Shown here: positions 35,170 to 43,753 of the stretch, piece by piece
Layout of the letters: each line of letters opens with the position of its first letter
Position numbering within the stretch: the stretch's first letter is position 1
NCBI RefSeq assembly: GCF_034931125.1
Contig: NZ_JAYGHM010000003.1
Coordinates: 124,001 to 188,000 of the forward strand
From: Rivularia sp034931125
GTDB lineage: Bacteria > Cyanobacteriota > Cyanobacteriia > Cyanobacteriales > Nostocaceae
Direction: 5' to 3'
Length of the DNA stretch: 64,000 nt
The notes under the pieces: model-generated
What the model saw: the letters and a program-made list of their open reading frames with translations, nothing else
What the model was told of the DNA's origin: nothing
The model's database searches: none
Translations under genes and position numbers: made by a program

Positions 35170-36471
35170 ATGCTCAAAAAAGTTGCAATTATTGGTGCTG
35201 GTCCTTGCGGACTACTTTTAGCTCATTACTTGTTAAGTCGCGATCGCCAATATCAAGTTGAAATTTACGAACATCGTGGAGACCCCCGCATTGTCTCTTA
35301 TTCTGATTCGAGAACCTTCCCCATCGGTTTAAATGACAGGGGATACAACGCTTTGAGCAAAATTCCCGGATTAGAATCAGCGATCAAAGCCGCAAGTACA
35401 CCAGTCACAAATATAGTTAGTCACCGGAAAAATGGTAAAACAAAGGTGATATCTAGATCAAAACCTTTATTCAGCATTGACCGTAACGATTTAGTGAAAG
35501 TACTCCTCGATCTGCTACAGAAATACCATAGCTCGGAACTTAAAATTAACTTTCATTGCAAGTATGATGGTACATTAGAACCAAAAATTATTAAATTCCG
35601 CAACCTTGGAACACAAACAGATTTTGATGTTGATTACGATTTGTTAATCGGTGCAGATGGAGCGCGTTCTGTAGTTAGAAAAAACTTTGCAGAATTATCA
35701 GATACTTTTGAATACTGCCAAGCATACATTCCTAATGCTTACAAATCAGTTTTTATTTCCGCGTCTAAGAATACAAATCATTGCGATCGCAAACAGGGTA
35801 AAATCCACTTCTGGGATGTAGAGAAGAGTACTCGTGTATTGTTAGTCGAACAAGCCGATGGTAGCTTAAACGGTGTGATTCGTTTTCCTTATCAGAAAAA
35901 TTCTGTTGCAAATTTGAAGAATGTTGAAGAAGCATCATTATATTTTCAACAAAATTGTCCGCAACTAAAAGAACTGATGAGTACAGCGGAAATAGAAGCA
36001 TTTGTAAATAATCCTATATCAAGAGTTACTACAGTACGCTGCAATCGGTATCATCAAGGTGAGAATGCTTTATTAATCGGAGATGCAGCCCATGCAGTAT
36101 CGCCTGCATTAGGACAAGGCTGTAACAGTGCTTTGGAAGATGTGTTGATATTAAATAATCTGTTGGATGAGTATAGCGACAATTGGGCAGAAGCTATTCA
36201 ACAGTTTACTATTCGTCGTAAGGCTGATGCAGATGCTTTAGTCGAATTAAGTAAATATAGTTCTCCTTTATCTCCTAGATTATCTACTGAATTTGGCATT
36301 AGACAAAGTATTAATAAAGCTCTGCACAGATTTTTCCCTCAACATTTCTCACCTCCATTATTTGAAAGCTTGTCTCAACCAAGTGTAAGATATTCAGAAA
36401 TTTTGAGTTCTTACAAAGGCTGGGTTTCTAAAGTTAAGAAATCGAATGAAAAATTGTTAGCACAATTGTAA
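35170..36471 (+). CDS. FAD-dependent monooxygenase (kynurenine 3-monooxygenase-like)
   Basis: 433 residues. The Rossmann start VAIIGAGPCGLLLAHYLL binds FAD. DLLIGADGARSVVRK is the DG motif that binds FAD and NADPH, and LLIGDAAHAVSPALGQGCNS then ALEDVLIL is the GD motif. Overall order and YEHRGDPR early in the protein resemble kynurenine 3-monooxygenase and related aromatic hydroxylases. No C-terminal membrane helix is obvious. With the P450 and the dioxygenase nearby it may tailor a natural product; substrate not predictable. Confidence 0.87.
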   Translation: MLKKVAIIGAGPCGLLLAHYLLSRDRQYQVEIYEHRGDPRIVSYSDSRTFPIGLNDRGYNALSKIPGLESAIKAASTPVTNIVSHRKNGKTKVISRSKPLFSIDRNDLVKVLLDLLQKYHSSELKINFHCKYDGTLEPKIIKFRNLGTQTDFDVDYDLLIGADGARSVVRKNFAELSDTFEYCQAYIPNAYKSVFISASKNTNHCDRKQGKIHFWDVEKSTRVLLVEQADGSLNGVIRFPYQKNSVANLKNVEEASLYFQQNCPQLKELMSTAEIEAFVNNPISRVTTVRCNRYHQGENALLIGDAAHAVSPALGQGCNSALEDVLILNNLLDEYSDNWAEAIQQFTIRRKADADALVELSKYSSPLSPRLSTEFGIRQSINKALHRFFPQHFSPPLFESLSQPSVRYSEILSSYKGWVSKVKKSNEKLLAQL

Positions 36472-36488
36472 TTAGGAAATTATTTACC

Positions 36489-36755
36489 ATGAGATACATC
36501 AAAAGGAATCGTTTTTTTTTGAATCGAAATCAGCCATATTATGATCGTAATTTGAGAGAAAATAATATTTATGATTTTGATAGAATTAGCAAAAAATCTG
36601 AAGCTAAATCTTATGATAACGAAATATTTTTATGTATTGCGATCGCGACACTTTTAGTAATTAGTTTTGGAGGTAATCATTTGATTCAAAATAGAACAAA
36701 ACAACACCTAATTTATAATTCGATTGACCCGATATCGACTACTAATGATTATTAA
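36489..36755 (+). CDS. Small single-pass membrane protein
   Basis: 88 residues: basic/aromatic N-terminus (MRYIKRNRFFLNRNQPYYDR), one transmembrane helix (EIFLCIAIATLLVISFGG, ~48-65) and a short polar tail. No family recognised. It begins 17 bases after the FAD monooxygenase stop, so probably in the same transcript. Confidence 0.5.
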   Translation: MRYIKRNRFFLNRNQPYYDRNLRENNIYDFDRISKKSEAKSYDNEIFLCIAIATLLVISFGGNHLIQNRTKQHLIYNSIDPISTTNDY

Positions 36756-36857
36756 TCTGTAAATTAGATTTTTGTTGGCTTAGCCTGTATTTGTGTTTGG
36801 AAGACTTCAACAACTCAGCATATTCCCAATTAGCTAATCTCTATTTGCAAATAAATC

Positions 36858-37169
36858 ATGAAATCACATCAACACAAAATCTATTTGATGAAAGACTATG
36901 AACAATTCAGAAAAGATAGCTCTAATAGCAAATTGACAAAACGCATCAAATATAATGATAACGTTTGTTTGCTAAAGCAATTTCGGCAATATGACGATCG
37001 GGATATGGTGATAGATAAGCCCGAAGGTACAGCTAAATCGGTTTTTTTATCTGTAATTGTAATCTGTCTATGGTTTTTTGCAATGGGTCTTTTAGCTAAA
37101 GTAACCTATCCATTTTTGCAAGCAATTTGTATTAATTCAGTTCAGGAATTAAGCTTAGGTCGGGAATAA
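36858..37169 (+). CDS. Small single-pass membrane protein
   Basis: 103 residues. Basic, Tyr/Asp-rich N-terminal half (MKSHQHKIYLMKDYEQFRKD), one transmembrane segment (SVFLSVIVICLWFFAMGLLA, ~65-85) and a short tail. No family recognised. Same layout as the preceding small gene (soluble basic start, one membrane helix), which may point to related jobs. Confidence 0.5.
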   Translation: MKSHQHKIYLMKDYEQFRKDSSNSKLTKRIKYNDNVCLLKQFRQYDDRDMVIDKPEGTAKSVFLSVIVICLWFFAMGLLAKVTYPFLQAICINSVQELSLGRE

Positions 37170-37516
37170 TTTTTTGCCAGATTGAGATTAGCAGGATATA
37201 TAATAGTTTTCGATTTAGTTCAGGAATTACGCAATTGTCACAAGACTGAGGGAACGGTGCGTGACACATAAACCTTATTATTGCGTTAGAAATCAAGCGA
37301 AGTGTCACAGCACCCTACGACCAAAATATGCCAGTTGCGGCCATTCCTATAGTTATTTAAGTACTAGTGCAAAATAAATTAAACATTTCGTCTGGGGAGG
37401 GAATAGGGTTGGGGGGAATAGGGAAGGTTTATATAACTCACGAGTAATTATATGAATAATTTTGCGTTAGTATCTTTTGTAAATAATTGAACCACAAAGT
37501 TAATAGGGGAATAACA
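37170..37516. other. Intergenic region with family B repeat
   Basis: Holds the element at 37222-37348 and G-rich AGGGTTGGGGGGAATAGGG at 37402. No gene apart from the ribosome site AGGGG before 37517. Confidence 0.4.
37222..37348. repeat. Family B inverted-repeat element, copy 2
   Basis: 127 bp, AGGAATTACGCAATTGTCAC to TTGCGGCCATTCCT. Interior nearly identical to 18564-18691. The two ends are now different subtypes (TTACGC versus GGCCGC), as if recombined. Confidence 0.75.
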
Positions 37517-38482
37517 ATGAATACAACTATCACCATTCCATTTCAGTTAACAGCAAAAGAAATTGGCAAGAAGTTTAATCAAGATGCGATAGACAAGATT
37601 AATGCAGTATTAAGCGAGCATGGAGCCGTCTTACTACGAGGATTTCCCTTGAATACAGCAGATGATTTTGCTCAGATTAAAGCAAAATTAATTGCACATC
37701 CCCAAAAATATTTTGCCATTGTTAACCCCCGTACAAACATCGAAGAAAAAGACAGTATTTACACTAGTACAGAAATTCCTTCACAATGGAGCATACCACT
37801 TCACAGTGAGTTAACTTGCTCCTTTAGCTTTCCCGATCGCATATTCTTCTTTTGTCAAGAAAAACCAGAATATTGGGGACAGACACCAATCTGTGACACT
37901 CGTCGTATTCTCAAACAATTACCAACTCAGTTAGTTGATAAAATACGCGATCGCGGTGTCCGTTATACTCGACGCTTACCGAAGCAGAGTAATCCATTTT
38001 CTAAAGGTTGGAGCGAGATTTTTAATACTGAAAGTCCCGATGTTGTAGAAGAACGCTGTAAAACAGCAGACTTTGCCGAGAAAGACTGGAATATTAATTG
38101 GGATGGAGATGTGATGATGTTAGAACATACAAACAAAGGTATTCTTTGTCATCCCCGCACTCAGGAAGAGATATGGTTTAATCAGATTACTATTTACCAT
38201 AATTCTGGATTTGAATACATCTGTACCCTCACACCGGATGAATTCATTCCTGATGTGGATATATCAAAGGTAAAGCAGTACTGTCCTACCGACTGCACTT
38301 TAGGTGATGGGACGTTATTTTCCAGAGATGAAATCGAAGCCATTTGGGATGCTTATGCAGCTGAAACTATTGTTTTCGACTGGGAGCAAGGAGACGTTTT
38401 GTTGCTTGATAACTTGTTGTTTGCTCACGGACGTAAACCGTTTCGCGGTAATCGTCAAATTCTTGTGAGTATGGGTTCTTAA
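37517..38482 (+). CDS. TauD/TfdA family Fe(II)/2-oxoglutarate dioxygenase
   Basis: 321 residues from ATG 37517 (AGGGGA upstream; an earlier in-frame ATG-like start at 37487 is less good). HGAVLLRGFPL at the start is typical. Iron ligands are probably His and Glu in PLHSELTCSFSFPD and the distal His in LLDNLLFAHGRKPF; the 2-oxoglutarate Arg is in RGNRQILVSMG. SyrP-like/clavaminate-synthase-like members hydroxylate amino acids in natural-product pathways. Follows P450 and FAD enzymes within 5 kb. Substrate unknown. Confidence 0.85.
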   Translation: MNTTITIPFQLTAKEIGKKFNQDAIDKINAVLSEHGAVLLRGFPLNTADDFAQIKAKLIAHPQKYFAIVNPRTNIEEKDSIYTSTEIPSQWSIPLHSELTCSFSFPDRIFFFCQEKPEYWGQTPICDTRRILKQLPTQLVDKIRDRGVRYTRRLPKQSNPFSKGWSEIFNTESPDVVEERCKTADFAEKDWNINWDGDVMMLEHTNKGILCHPRTQEEIWFNQITIYHNSGFEYICTLTPDEFIPDVDISKVKQYCPTDCTLGDGTLFSRDEIEAIWDAYAAETIVFDWEQGDVLLLDNLLFAHGRKPFRGNRQILVSMGS

Positions 38483-38942
38483 TATCTAAATCAATTTTCA
38501 AAGTTCCTCCCCTTGTGGAATCCAATTTTGCTTCAATTTGGGTTCCTTTTTCTGCGCTAAATTGCCCTCACTCTAGAAGAGTGAGGCTACCCAAACAAAG
38601 CCTACCTGCGTAGGCTGAATTCAGCGCATCTTTATACTTGTAGTTTTAGTAAAAATAACTTGCATAAACATCAAAGCTTGATAAATCCATGCCAAGTTCG
38701 GGAATGAATTGAAGAATTGATTTCATCTTAACAATAGAAGACTTTAAAGCTAAGTAACTAGGACTTACGCAACTGGCATATTTTGGTCGTAGGGTGCTGT
38801 GACACTTCGCTTGATTTCTAACGCAATATAATGGTTTATGTGTCACGCACCGTTCCCTCAATCTTGTGACAATTGCGTAAGTCCTGGTAACATTTGAGTA
38901 AGTGATAAACTTTGTAAATTTTAGGGAATAGGAGTTTCAGTA
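38483..38942. other. Intergenic region with family B repeat
   Basis: No gene. Repeat at 38760-38885, plus palindromic GAAGAGTGAGGCTACCC and CCTACCTGCGTAGGCT. Forms the left border of the conflict-system locus. Confidence 0.4.
38760..38885. repeat. Family B inverted-repeat element, copy 3 (opposite orientation)
   Basis: AGGACTTACGCAA ... TTGCGTAAGTCCT, 126 bp, interior is the reverse complement of copies 1 and 2 (GTAGGGTGCTGTGACACTTC and TGTGTCACGCACCGTTCCC). Confidence 0.75.
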
Positions 38943-39656
38943 ATGACACTAAACTACAGCGAGTTAGAAGCTTTGCTAGCAGACAGAAAGTGGAAACAAG
39001 CCGATGAAGAAACTTTACGTATCATGAAGCTTGCGGTTGGTCGAGTAGAATCAGAAGACTATCTAACAAAAGAAGACTTTGAAAGTTTTCCCTGCGATGC
39101 TTTGCATGAAATAGATCGGCTTTGGACAAAACACAGCAACAACCACTTCGGTTTTAGTGTTCAAAAGGAAATTTGGCAGTCAACAGAGGTAAATTACGAT
39201 TTATTTAAGTTCATGACTCGCATCGGTTGGGGACGTGAAGAAACACCATCAAAATATGTATTTTGGGGAATAAACTTGGTTGATTTTGACCTTTCTGCCC
39301 CAAAGGGACTTTTACCACTAGCAGTTACATACTATGGTGGCAACGTGGAAACCCGGAGAAAGTATCTTTCGATGATATCACTATGTATTGCTGAATATCC
39401 CAAGCAATCCGAACCCGAAGTTTCTGTAGAAAAAAGTCAACCAAATAAAGCGCTTCGCAGTACTCAAATCCAGATCGAGGAATTAAAGCAGGATTTTGAA
39501 CAAAAAGAAAAAATCTATGTAGCAGTTGCTCTGAAAAAGAGAAGAGAAAATGACCCCGAAGAAGAACATAATTTAGAACTACAGCTTCAGAGTATTGGAA
39601 AAAAAATGGAGGCAATTGAACAACAGCTTCAAGATTTAAATTATAAATTTGAATAA
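38943..39656 (+). CDS. GUN4-domain protein with helical tag
   Basis: 237 residues. Residues ~1-140 are a GUN4 domain: YSELEALLADRKWKQADEET, then FPCDALHEIDRLWTKHSNNH and FGFSVQKEIWQS. True Gun4 binds porphyrins and activates Mg-chelatase. Here the domain is fused to a C-terminal helical hairpin (~178-235, ELKQDFEQKEKIYVAVALKK then EEHNLELQLQSIGKKMEAIE) shared with the next two proteins. Cyanobacteria have many GUN4 domains in signalling proteins, so this is probably a sensor or effector module of the conflict system, not chlorophyll synthesis. Confidence 0.82.
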   Translation: MTLNYSELEALLADRKWKQADEETLRIMKLAVGRVESEDYLTKEDFESFPCDALHEIDRLWTKHSNNHFGFSVQKEIWQSTEVNYDLFKFMTRIGWGREETPSKYVFWGINLVDFDLSAPKGLLPLAVTYYGGNVETRRKYLSMISLCIAEYPKQSEPEVSVEKSQPNKALRSTQIQIEELKQDFEQKEKIYVAVALKKRRENDPEEEHNLELQLQSIGKKMEAIEQQLQDLNYKFE

Positions 39657-39767
39657 ATTGGCGTTACTAAATCTTAATTTTTAATTTACATTTTTGGTTA
39701 TTTACAAGTAGGATAATATACCAGATTAAAACAGTAGAGAAACTCATCTAGTAAGAATAAAACCACC

Positions 39768-41048
39768 ATGAACTACCAAGATTTTCAAATATTCGTTGAT
39801 CGAAATAACAATATTCGCGCTTCCTCAGAACAAGGTGAGGTTTCGGGTGAATTACGCTTAGAAATGAATAAAATTAAGCTAACATTAAAATTAATTGAGT
39901 CGGAAGAAACAGATAGCGAATTGCTCAAAGCATTAGGTCAAGAACTTTACCAAGCACTCTTCCCCAATCAAATTAACGCTCGATTCCACGCTACAATGGC
40001 ATCTGCACAAACAAATCAATACAGCGTCCGCTTACGTTTAATATTTGAATCTCCCGAATTAGCAGCCCTTCCCTGGGAATTTCTCTACGACGAAGATACC
40101 AACATCTTTTTAGCAAACAACATCGATACTATACTCTCTAGATATATAGACGTTCCCCTACAAAAACGCGAAATTAAAGCCGCTAGCTTACCCCTGAAAG
40201 TCTTGTTGGTCATCGCTAGTCCTAGTAACTTAGCTCATTTAGACGCAACTGGTGAAGAAAAGTTGATTCGAGAAGCACTGGGAAAACATATAGATGCAAA
40301 GATAATAGAGTTAGATGTATTAAAAGAAGCTACCATCCGCAATATTAATCAAAAGCTACGCGAAAAGGATTACAATGTCTTTCATGTCATCGGTCACGGT
40401 GAATTTAAGGATAACAAAGGTTACATTGCCCTTGTAGACGAAGATGGCACAGCTAAATTATTAGATGATGAAAGATTTGCTAACTTTTTCTTAGGTAATA
40501 ACCATTTAGGGTTAGTTATTCTAAATACCTGTAAAGGTGCAACAGTATCTTCCAATCAAGCCATGAGTGGTACAGTATCAAACTTAGTGCGTCGTGGAAT
40601 ACCCGCAGTAATTGCCATGCAATATACGATACTTGATTCCACAGCCAAACTTTTCGCTGATGAATTTTATCGTACCCTAGCATTAGGTTATCCTGTAGAT
40701 GCAGCTATTCAAACAACCCGCAATGCTATTTCGATAAAAGTTGGACTAGATAGACGCGACTTTGCGACACCAGTACTCTATATGCGAGCTAAAGATGGAA
40801 TAATTTTGAGTGGACTTGATGAAGGAAGTAAACCTAGTGTAACACTTGGTAATCCATTAATTAAAATTGAAAACTTAAAGCAGGATTTAGAAAAACAAGA
40901 AAAAGTCTATAACGCAGTTGCTGAAAAAAAGAGGAGAGAAAGTAACCCTGAAGAAGAATATAACTTGGAATTACAGCTTCAAAGCCTTGACGAGAAAATT
41001 AATAAAATTAAGCAACAGCTTCAATCGTTAGGTCCTGGAGATGAGTAA
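39768..41048 (+). CDS. CHAT-domain protease with helical tag
   Basis: 426 residues. A beta-rich N-terminal region (~1-130, LRLIFESPELAALPWEFLYD) leads into CHAT with catalytic His in VFHVIGHGEFKDNKGYIALV and Cys in LVILNTCKGATVSS. The C-terminal ~60 residues (LKQDLEKQEKVYNAVAEKKR then EEEYNLELQLQSLDEKINKI) are the shared tag. CHAT proteases act as caspase-like executioners, e.g. in gasdermin and Craspase systems. The gene overlaps the VMAP gene by 8 bases. Probable effector of the locus. Confidence 0.88.
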   Translation: MNYQDFQIFVDRNNNIRASSEQGEVSGELRLEMNKIKLTLKLIESEETDSELLKALGQELYQALFPNQINARFHATMASAQTNQYSVRLRLIFESPELAALPWEFLYDEDTNIFLANNIDTILSRYIDVPLQKREIKAASLPLKVLLVIASPSNLAHLDATGEEKLIREALGKHIDAKIIELDVLKEATIRNINQKLREKDYNVFHVIGHGEFKDNKGYIALVDEDGTAKLLDDERFANFFLGNNHLGLVILNTCKGATVSSNQAMSGTVSNLVRRGIPAVIAMQYTILDSTAKLFADEFYRTLALGYPVDAAIQTTRNAISIKVGLDRRDFATPVLYMRAKDGIILSGLDEGSKPSVTLGNPLIKIENLKQDLEKQEKVYNAVAEKKRRESNPEEEYNLELQLQSLDEKINKIKQQLQSLGPGDE

Positions 41049-42375
41049 AAATATTCGAGAATTACGGATTCAAGGTCTTGAGACAGATTTGAAAAACAAA
41101 GAAGAAATCTATAACGCAGTTGCTGAAAAAAAGAGGAGAGAAAGTAATCCTGAAGAAGAATATAATTTGGAATTACAGCTTCAAAGCCTTGACGAGAAAA
41201 TTAATAAAATTAAGCAAAAAATAAGAGATTTGGAGGATGAAGCGAAAGACAATAAAATCAAACAATTACAAAAAATATTAAATGAATTCACAAAAGAAGA
41301 AATTTCAATTATAAAAAAAGCACACAGAGCTTGTTCTCCTGAAGGTTGGGACTCGATCGCAACTGATAAACCAGAAGAAATTTTGGTAGATGTTTTGAGA
41401 ATGCGTCCTAAACATACAAGAGTTGAGTCTTTTGTGGTTTCGTTAATCGCACGGCTCAATAATCCATCATTAGTTAATAAACTGAATAATTGGGCTGAGG
41501 AAAACATAAACGACTTTGATGAATTATGTAATCAAACAAAAACAGCTTTAGCCGAAAGCCATAAAAAGCATAAAAATCCTTATTTAATTGTGTGTGTAAG
41601 AGAAAGTAGTAAAAAAGATTATTATTTTGTCGATGCTTGGCTTATTACTGATGCTGATACTTATCATTATCATGATAACCCAGATTGCAAACAAATCCAT
41701 AAAAGTAAAGAAGATTTTACCTGGAAAGAAATTTCCTGTGAAATCAATAATTTTCTCAATCAAATTGGAGAATATTCTTCATCTAAATTAACAATTGAAA
41801 TATTCTTGCCACTTGATTTAATCAACGAAGCTGTTGATAGTTGGGAATCAGAAAATGAATTTGGATTGAAAGTAAAGTTAAATAATGAGTACAATGTTGT
41901 AGTACGTTCAACAGAAAGATTACTGCCAACTTATAATCGCTATACAGGATTTTGGCAAGAGAAATGGACAACATTACAAGACATAATTAAAAATTCAGTT
42001 TTGAATGCTTTTGTATTGCATCAAGATGATGATTTAAAGAAGTTATTCACGGAATTAAAAAAAGAAAATAAAATTGGGATTAAATTACAAACAACCCCTA
42101 TTAAAACTGGTAAAGGTAGTGTTTTTGCAGTAATCTTAAGTACGGCTATTCCAGTCGCGCTGTGGTTGAGATGTCATCTACCAAATTGCAACGAACAAAT
42201 AGATGCATTGCTAGAATGTTGTATCTACGAACTGATAGAAAATGTAGGCAACAAACGTCTTGAAGCATTATTGAAGCCTCAAGATAGCCACATTGGTCAT
42301 CATATTTCTTTATTATGGGAAGACCCTTATCGTTTACCTCCTGGTACTTATGATTTATTATCTATGCCAAAGTAA
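41041..42375 (+). CDS. VMAP-C-like adaptor with helical tag
   Basis: 444 residues. The tag is N-terminal (~10-66). A small helical domain follows (~80-150, FTKEEISIIKKAHRACSPEG, typical effector-associated/VMAP helical region). The rest (~165-440) has the features of VMAP-C: PYLIVCVRESSKKDYYFVDA, LTIEIFLPLDLINEAVDSWE, and LWEDPYRLPPG at the end. VMAP proteins bridge MoxR ATPases and vWA proteins in ternary conflict systems. It overlaps the CHAT gene by 8 bases and lies 16 bases before moxR. Confidence 0.78.
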   Translation: MSKNIRELRIQGLETDLKNKEEIYNAVAEKKRRESNPEEEYNLELQLQSLDEKINKIKQKIRDLEDEAKDNKIKQLQKILNEFTKEEISIIKKAHRACSPEGWDSIATDKPEEILVDVLRMRPKHTRVESFVVSLIARLNNPSLVNKLNNWAEENINDFDELCNQTKTALAESHKKHKNPYLIVCVRESSKKDYYFVDAWLITDADTYHYHDNPDCKQIHKSKEDFTWKEISCEINNFLNQIGEYSSSKLTIEIFLPLDLINEAVDSWESENEFGLKVKLNNEYNVVVRSTERLLPTYNRYTGFWQEKWTTLQDIIKNSVLNAFVLHQDDDLKKLFTELKKENKIGIKLQTTPIKTGKGSVFAVILSTAIPVALWLRCHLPNCNEQIDALLECCIYELIENVGNKRLEALLKPQDSHIGHHISLLWEDPYRLPPGTYDLLSMPK

Positions 42376-42391
42376 TTAATTAAATATTATT

Positions 42392-43417
42392 ATGAATGAC
42401 TGGAAAATTTTTCAAGCTGGTAAAGAACCCCATGATGATATCCAACACTTACCACCCCCACCAAGTTGGCGTAAATATGGTGATGACAACAAAAGTAATG
42501 AGAACAAAAACAAACGCGGTGCTACGTTTCAAGCTCGCGCTGAAGATGTTGAGTTAGTTAATGCGGCTTTGTATCTACGACGACCTTTATTAGTTACGGG
42601 GAAACCGGGTACGGGAAAAACATCCTTAGCTTATGCTGTTGCTTACCAGTTACAATTGGGTGAAGTTTTGTACTGGCCAATTACAACTCGTACTACTCTC
42701 AAAGATGGGCTTTATTCCTATGATGCGATCGCACGTCTTCAAGATATCCCGCAAAAAGGTTCAAATAATTCGGGTAGTAGCGAAAATAATTCAAATAATC
42801 TCAGCGAAATTGGTAAATATATTCAACTTGGGCCATTAGGAACCGCTTTATTACCATCCAAAAGACCACGAGCATTACTGATTGACGAAATTGATAAAAG
42901 CGATATTGATTTACCCAACGATTTATTACACGTTTTTGAAGAAGGAGAATTTGAAATCCCCGAACTTGTGCGGATTGCCGAAAAGTTGAAAGATGTGGAA
43001 GTACGAACTGCTTATAAAGATAAAACAGAACATACTTACCAACATATCAAAGTTAATATAAACCAAGGGCGCGTACAATGCAATAACTTTCCCTTCATTA
43101 TCCTCACCAGTAATGGAGAGCGAGATTTTCCCCCAGCATTTTTACGTCGCTGTTTGCGCTTAGATATCCGAGATCCCAACGAAAAAGAGCTAGAAAACAT
43201 TGTTAAAGCTCATTTTTTGGATAAGAATAATGAAGTTGAGTTCTTAAAAGAAGCTGAGATATTAATTAAGGAATTTCTCAAACAGCGCGATAATCAACAA
43301 GAATTAGCAACCGATCAACTACTGAATGCAATTTATTTAATGACTCGTAAATACGCACCCGCAGGTCAAAATAAAGATGAATTGATTAAACAATTGTTCA
43401 AGAGCCTTAACCCATAG
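42392..43417 (+). CDS. MoxR family AAA+ ATPase
   Basis: 341 residues. Walker A LLVTGKPGTGKTSLAYAVA, the ITTRTTLKDGLYSYDAIARL segment, Walker B RALLIDEIDKSDIDLP, sensor 1 FIILTSNGERDFPPAFLRRC and Arg finger in RRCLRLDIRDP. MoxR ATPases act as chaperones on vWA-domain proteins. With VMAP upstream and a SAV_2336/vWA-like protein downstream it forms the NTPase core of a ternary conflict system. The next gene originally started 8 bases after its stop (see the insertion at 43428-43753). Confidence 0.9.
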   Translation: MNDWKIFQAGKEPHDDIQHLPPPPSWRKYGDDNKSNENKNKRGATFQARAEDVELVNAALYLRRPLLVTGKPGTGKTSLAYAVAYQLQLGEVLYWPITTRTTLKDGLYSYDAIARLQDIPQKGSNNSGSSENNSNNLSEIGKYIQLGPLGTALLPSKRPRALLIDEIDKSDIDLPNDLLHVFEEGEFEIPELVRIAEKLKDVEVRTAYKDKTEHTYQHIKVNINQGRVQCNNFPFIILTSNGERDFPPAFLRRCLRLDIRDPNEKELENIVKAHFLDKNNEVEFLKEAEILIKEFLKQRDNQQELATDQLLNAIYLMTRKYAPAGQNKDELIKQLFKSLNP

Positions 43418-43427
43418 GATAGATTAT

Positions 43428-43753
43428 GCAGGTAACTGACTCTGAGGGTAATTCTCGTTCCCAGGCTCAGCCTGGGAATGTCTTACGGGAGGCTCTGCCT
43501 CCGGTGTATAAAGAAGGCAGAGCCTTCATAGATGCGTTCCCAGCCAGAGACTGGGAACAAGGAATGCGTTCCCAGCCAGAGACTGGGAACAAGGAAGAGC
43601 CAGAGACTGGGAACAAGGAAAGGAAGGAAGTGAACCAATCACGGTCGTTGCGATTGCTGAGTCCTGATGGACACGCTTCGCTCGCAATGACATTATGTAA
43701 TTAATTATATTTAGATACTTAGATAATGAAGCAGGTAACTGACTCTGAGGGTA
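43428..43753. repeat. Repeat insertion flanked by a 23-bp direct duplication
   Basis: A 23-base sequence starting GCAGGTAACTGACTCTGAGG occurs at 43428-43450 and again at 43731-43753, with 280 bp between. The inserted DNA has hairpins of the TTCCCAGGCTCAGCCTGGGAA type and three GCCAGAGACTGGGAAC units. The first copy carries ATG at 43426, the probable old start of the 1077-residue gene. The open frame across the insert (43426-43704) is repeat-coded and not a gene. Confidence 0.75.

Noticed and set aside
43426..43704. 92-codon frame starting MQVTDSEGNSRSQ
   Set aside because: It runs through hairpin repeats and its start is the duplicated first codons of the next gene; coded by repeat DNA.
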